From contig NZ_CP016282.1 of the NCBI RefSeq assembly GCF_001679725.1, forward strand, positions 2,480,001 to 2,544,000: a DNA stretch of 64,000 nt, in the 5' to 3' direction. Below are positions 63,940-64,000 of the stretch, one piece after another. This DNA is from Cryobacterium arcticum. GTDB taxonomy: Bacteria > Actinomycetota > Actinomycetes > Actinomycetales > Microbacteriaceae. The notes beneath the pieces are model-generated. The model was not told where the DNA came from. It searched no databases and saw nothing but the letters and a program-made list of their open reading frames with translations. Position 1 is the stretch's first letter; each line of letters begins with the position of its first letter. The translations under genes and the position numbers were made by a program.

Positions 63940-64000
63940 TCAGCCCGTGGTCGCTCCGAGTGCCGCCGACTGCACGAGCTTGGAGTACTTGGCGAGGACG
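63940..64000 (-). CDS. ilvD: Dihydroxyacid dehydratase, C-terminal end only (cut by window edge)
   Basis: Only 19 residues and the stop are visible; they read [18 protein letters not shown] near the end, which matches the C-terminus of actinobacterial IlvD. 38 bp separate it from the ilvB ATG, and ilvD-ilvB-ilvN-ilvC is the usual order. The assignment rests on that short tail and context. Confidence 0.8.
   Translation of the reverse strand, partial: VLAKYSKLVQSAALGATTG

Overview
This window is chromosomal DNA from a high-GC Gram-positive actinobacterium. The gene order ilvD-ilvB-ilvN-ilvC, serA, leuB, ilvE, FAA hydrolase and gltX, together with a DUF222/HNH (13E12-type) protein, fits family Microbacteriaceae, possibly a Cryobacterium relative. 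The genus is inference. No prophage, insertion sequence, CRISPR array or rRNA operon was seen. Genes are packed into operons with many 4-nt (ATGA) or TGATG overlaps.

Region 1 (1-26.7 kb) is a sulfur and organosulfur salvage island. It holds the end of a polar amino-acid ABC transporter, an NtaB-type FMN reductase, an Rv1284-like beta-carbonic anhydrase and a rhodanese. It also has four LLM (luciferase-like) flavin monooxygenases, a complete Dpp-type ABC importer with fused ATPases and an MFS exporter. The third part is a DUF1684 protein, a GNAT acetyltransferase, a RimK-like ATP-grasp ligase and an M20 amidohydrolase. It continues with a PatB/MalY-type C-S lyase overlapping a MetY-type sulfhydrylase, and an orphan MetQ lipoprotein. 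A LysR regulator is divergent from mesX-mesD, the oxygen-dependent, folate-independent methionine synthase pair. Read together (inference): import an S-substituted amino acid or peptide, N-acylate it, cleave the C-S bond with FMNH2/O2, deacylate, release sulfide, build homocysteine and methylate it to methionine.

Region 2 (26.9-30.9 kb) is a small accessory patch: an MmyB-like XRE regulator, an NAD(P)-binding SDR overlapping a truncated aldo/keto reductase remnant, an NTF2-like protein and a DHA2 MFS exporter.

Region 3 (31.0-40.2 kb) is a complete Nit1C (MSMEG_0565-0572 / sll0783-0787) cluster in one minus-strand operon. In transcription order it encodes the MSMEG_0572-type protein, a radical SAM protein, a GNAT-AIR synthase fusion, an intact nitrilase, the MSMEG_0570 protein, the MSMEG_0569 flavoprotein, a second nitrilase homologue whose catalytic Cys and Glu are both Asp, a GT4 glycosyltransferase and an AMP-forming ligase. 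Upstream lies a four-half-site array with exact 11-bp spacing resembling a GlnR operator, consistent with nitrogen control.

Region 4 (40.2-49.1 kb) has a HTH/nucleotidyltransferase toxin-antitoxin-like pair beside tRNA-Gln(CUG), then a thioredoxin-reductase-like flavoprotein overlapping gltX, a LysR/class V aminotransferase divergent pair, and the DUF222/HNH protein.

Region 5 (49.1-64 kb) is mostly housekeeping: a DJ-1/PfpI protein, an MDR reductase with a divergent TetR and a clear palindromic operator, the branched-chain amino acid and serine genes (ilvE, leuB, serA, ilvC, ilvN, ilvB, end of ilvD), a zinc alcohol dehydrogenase and several small membrane proteins.
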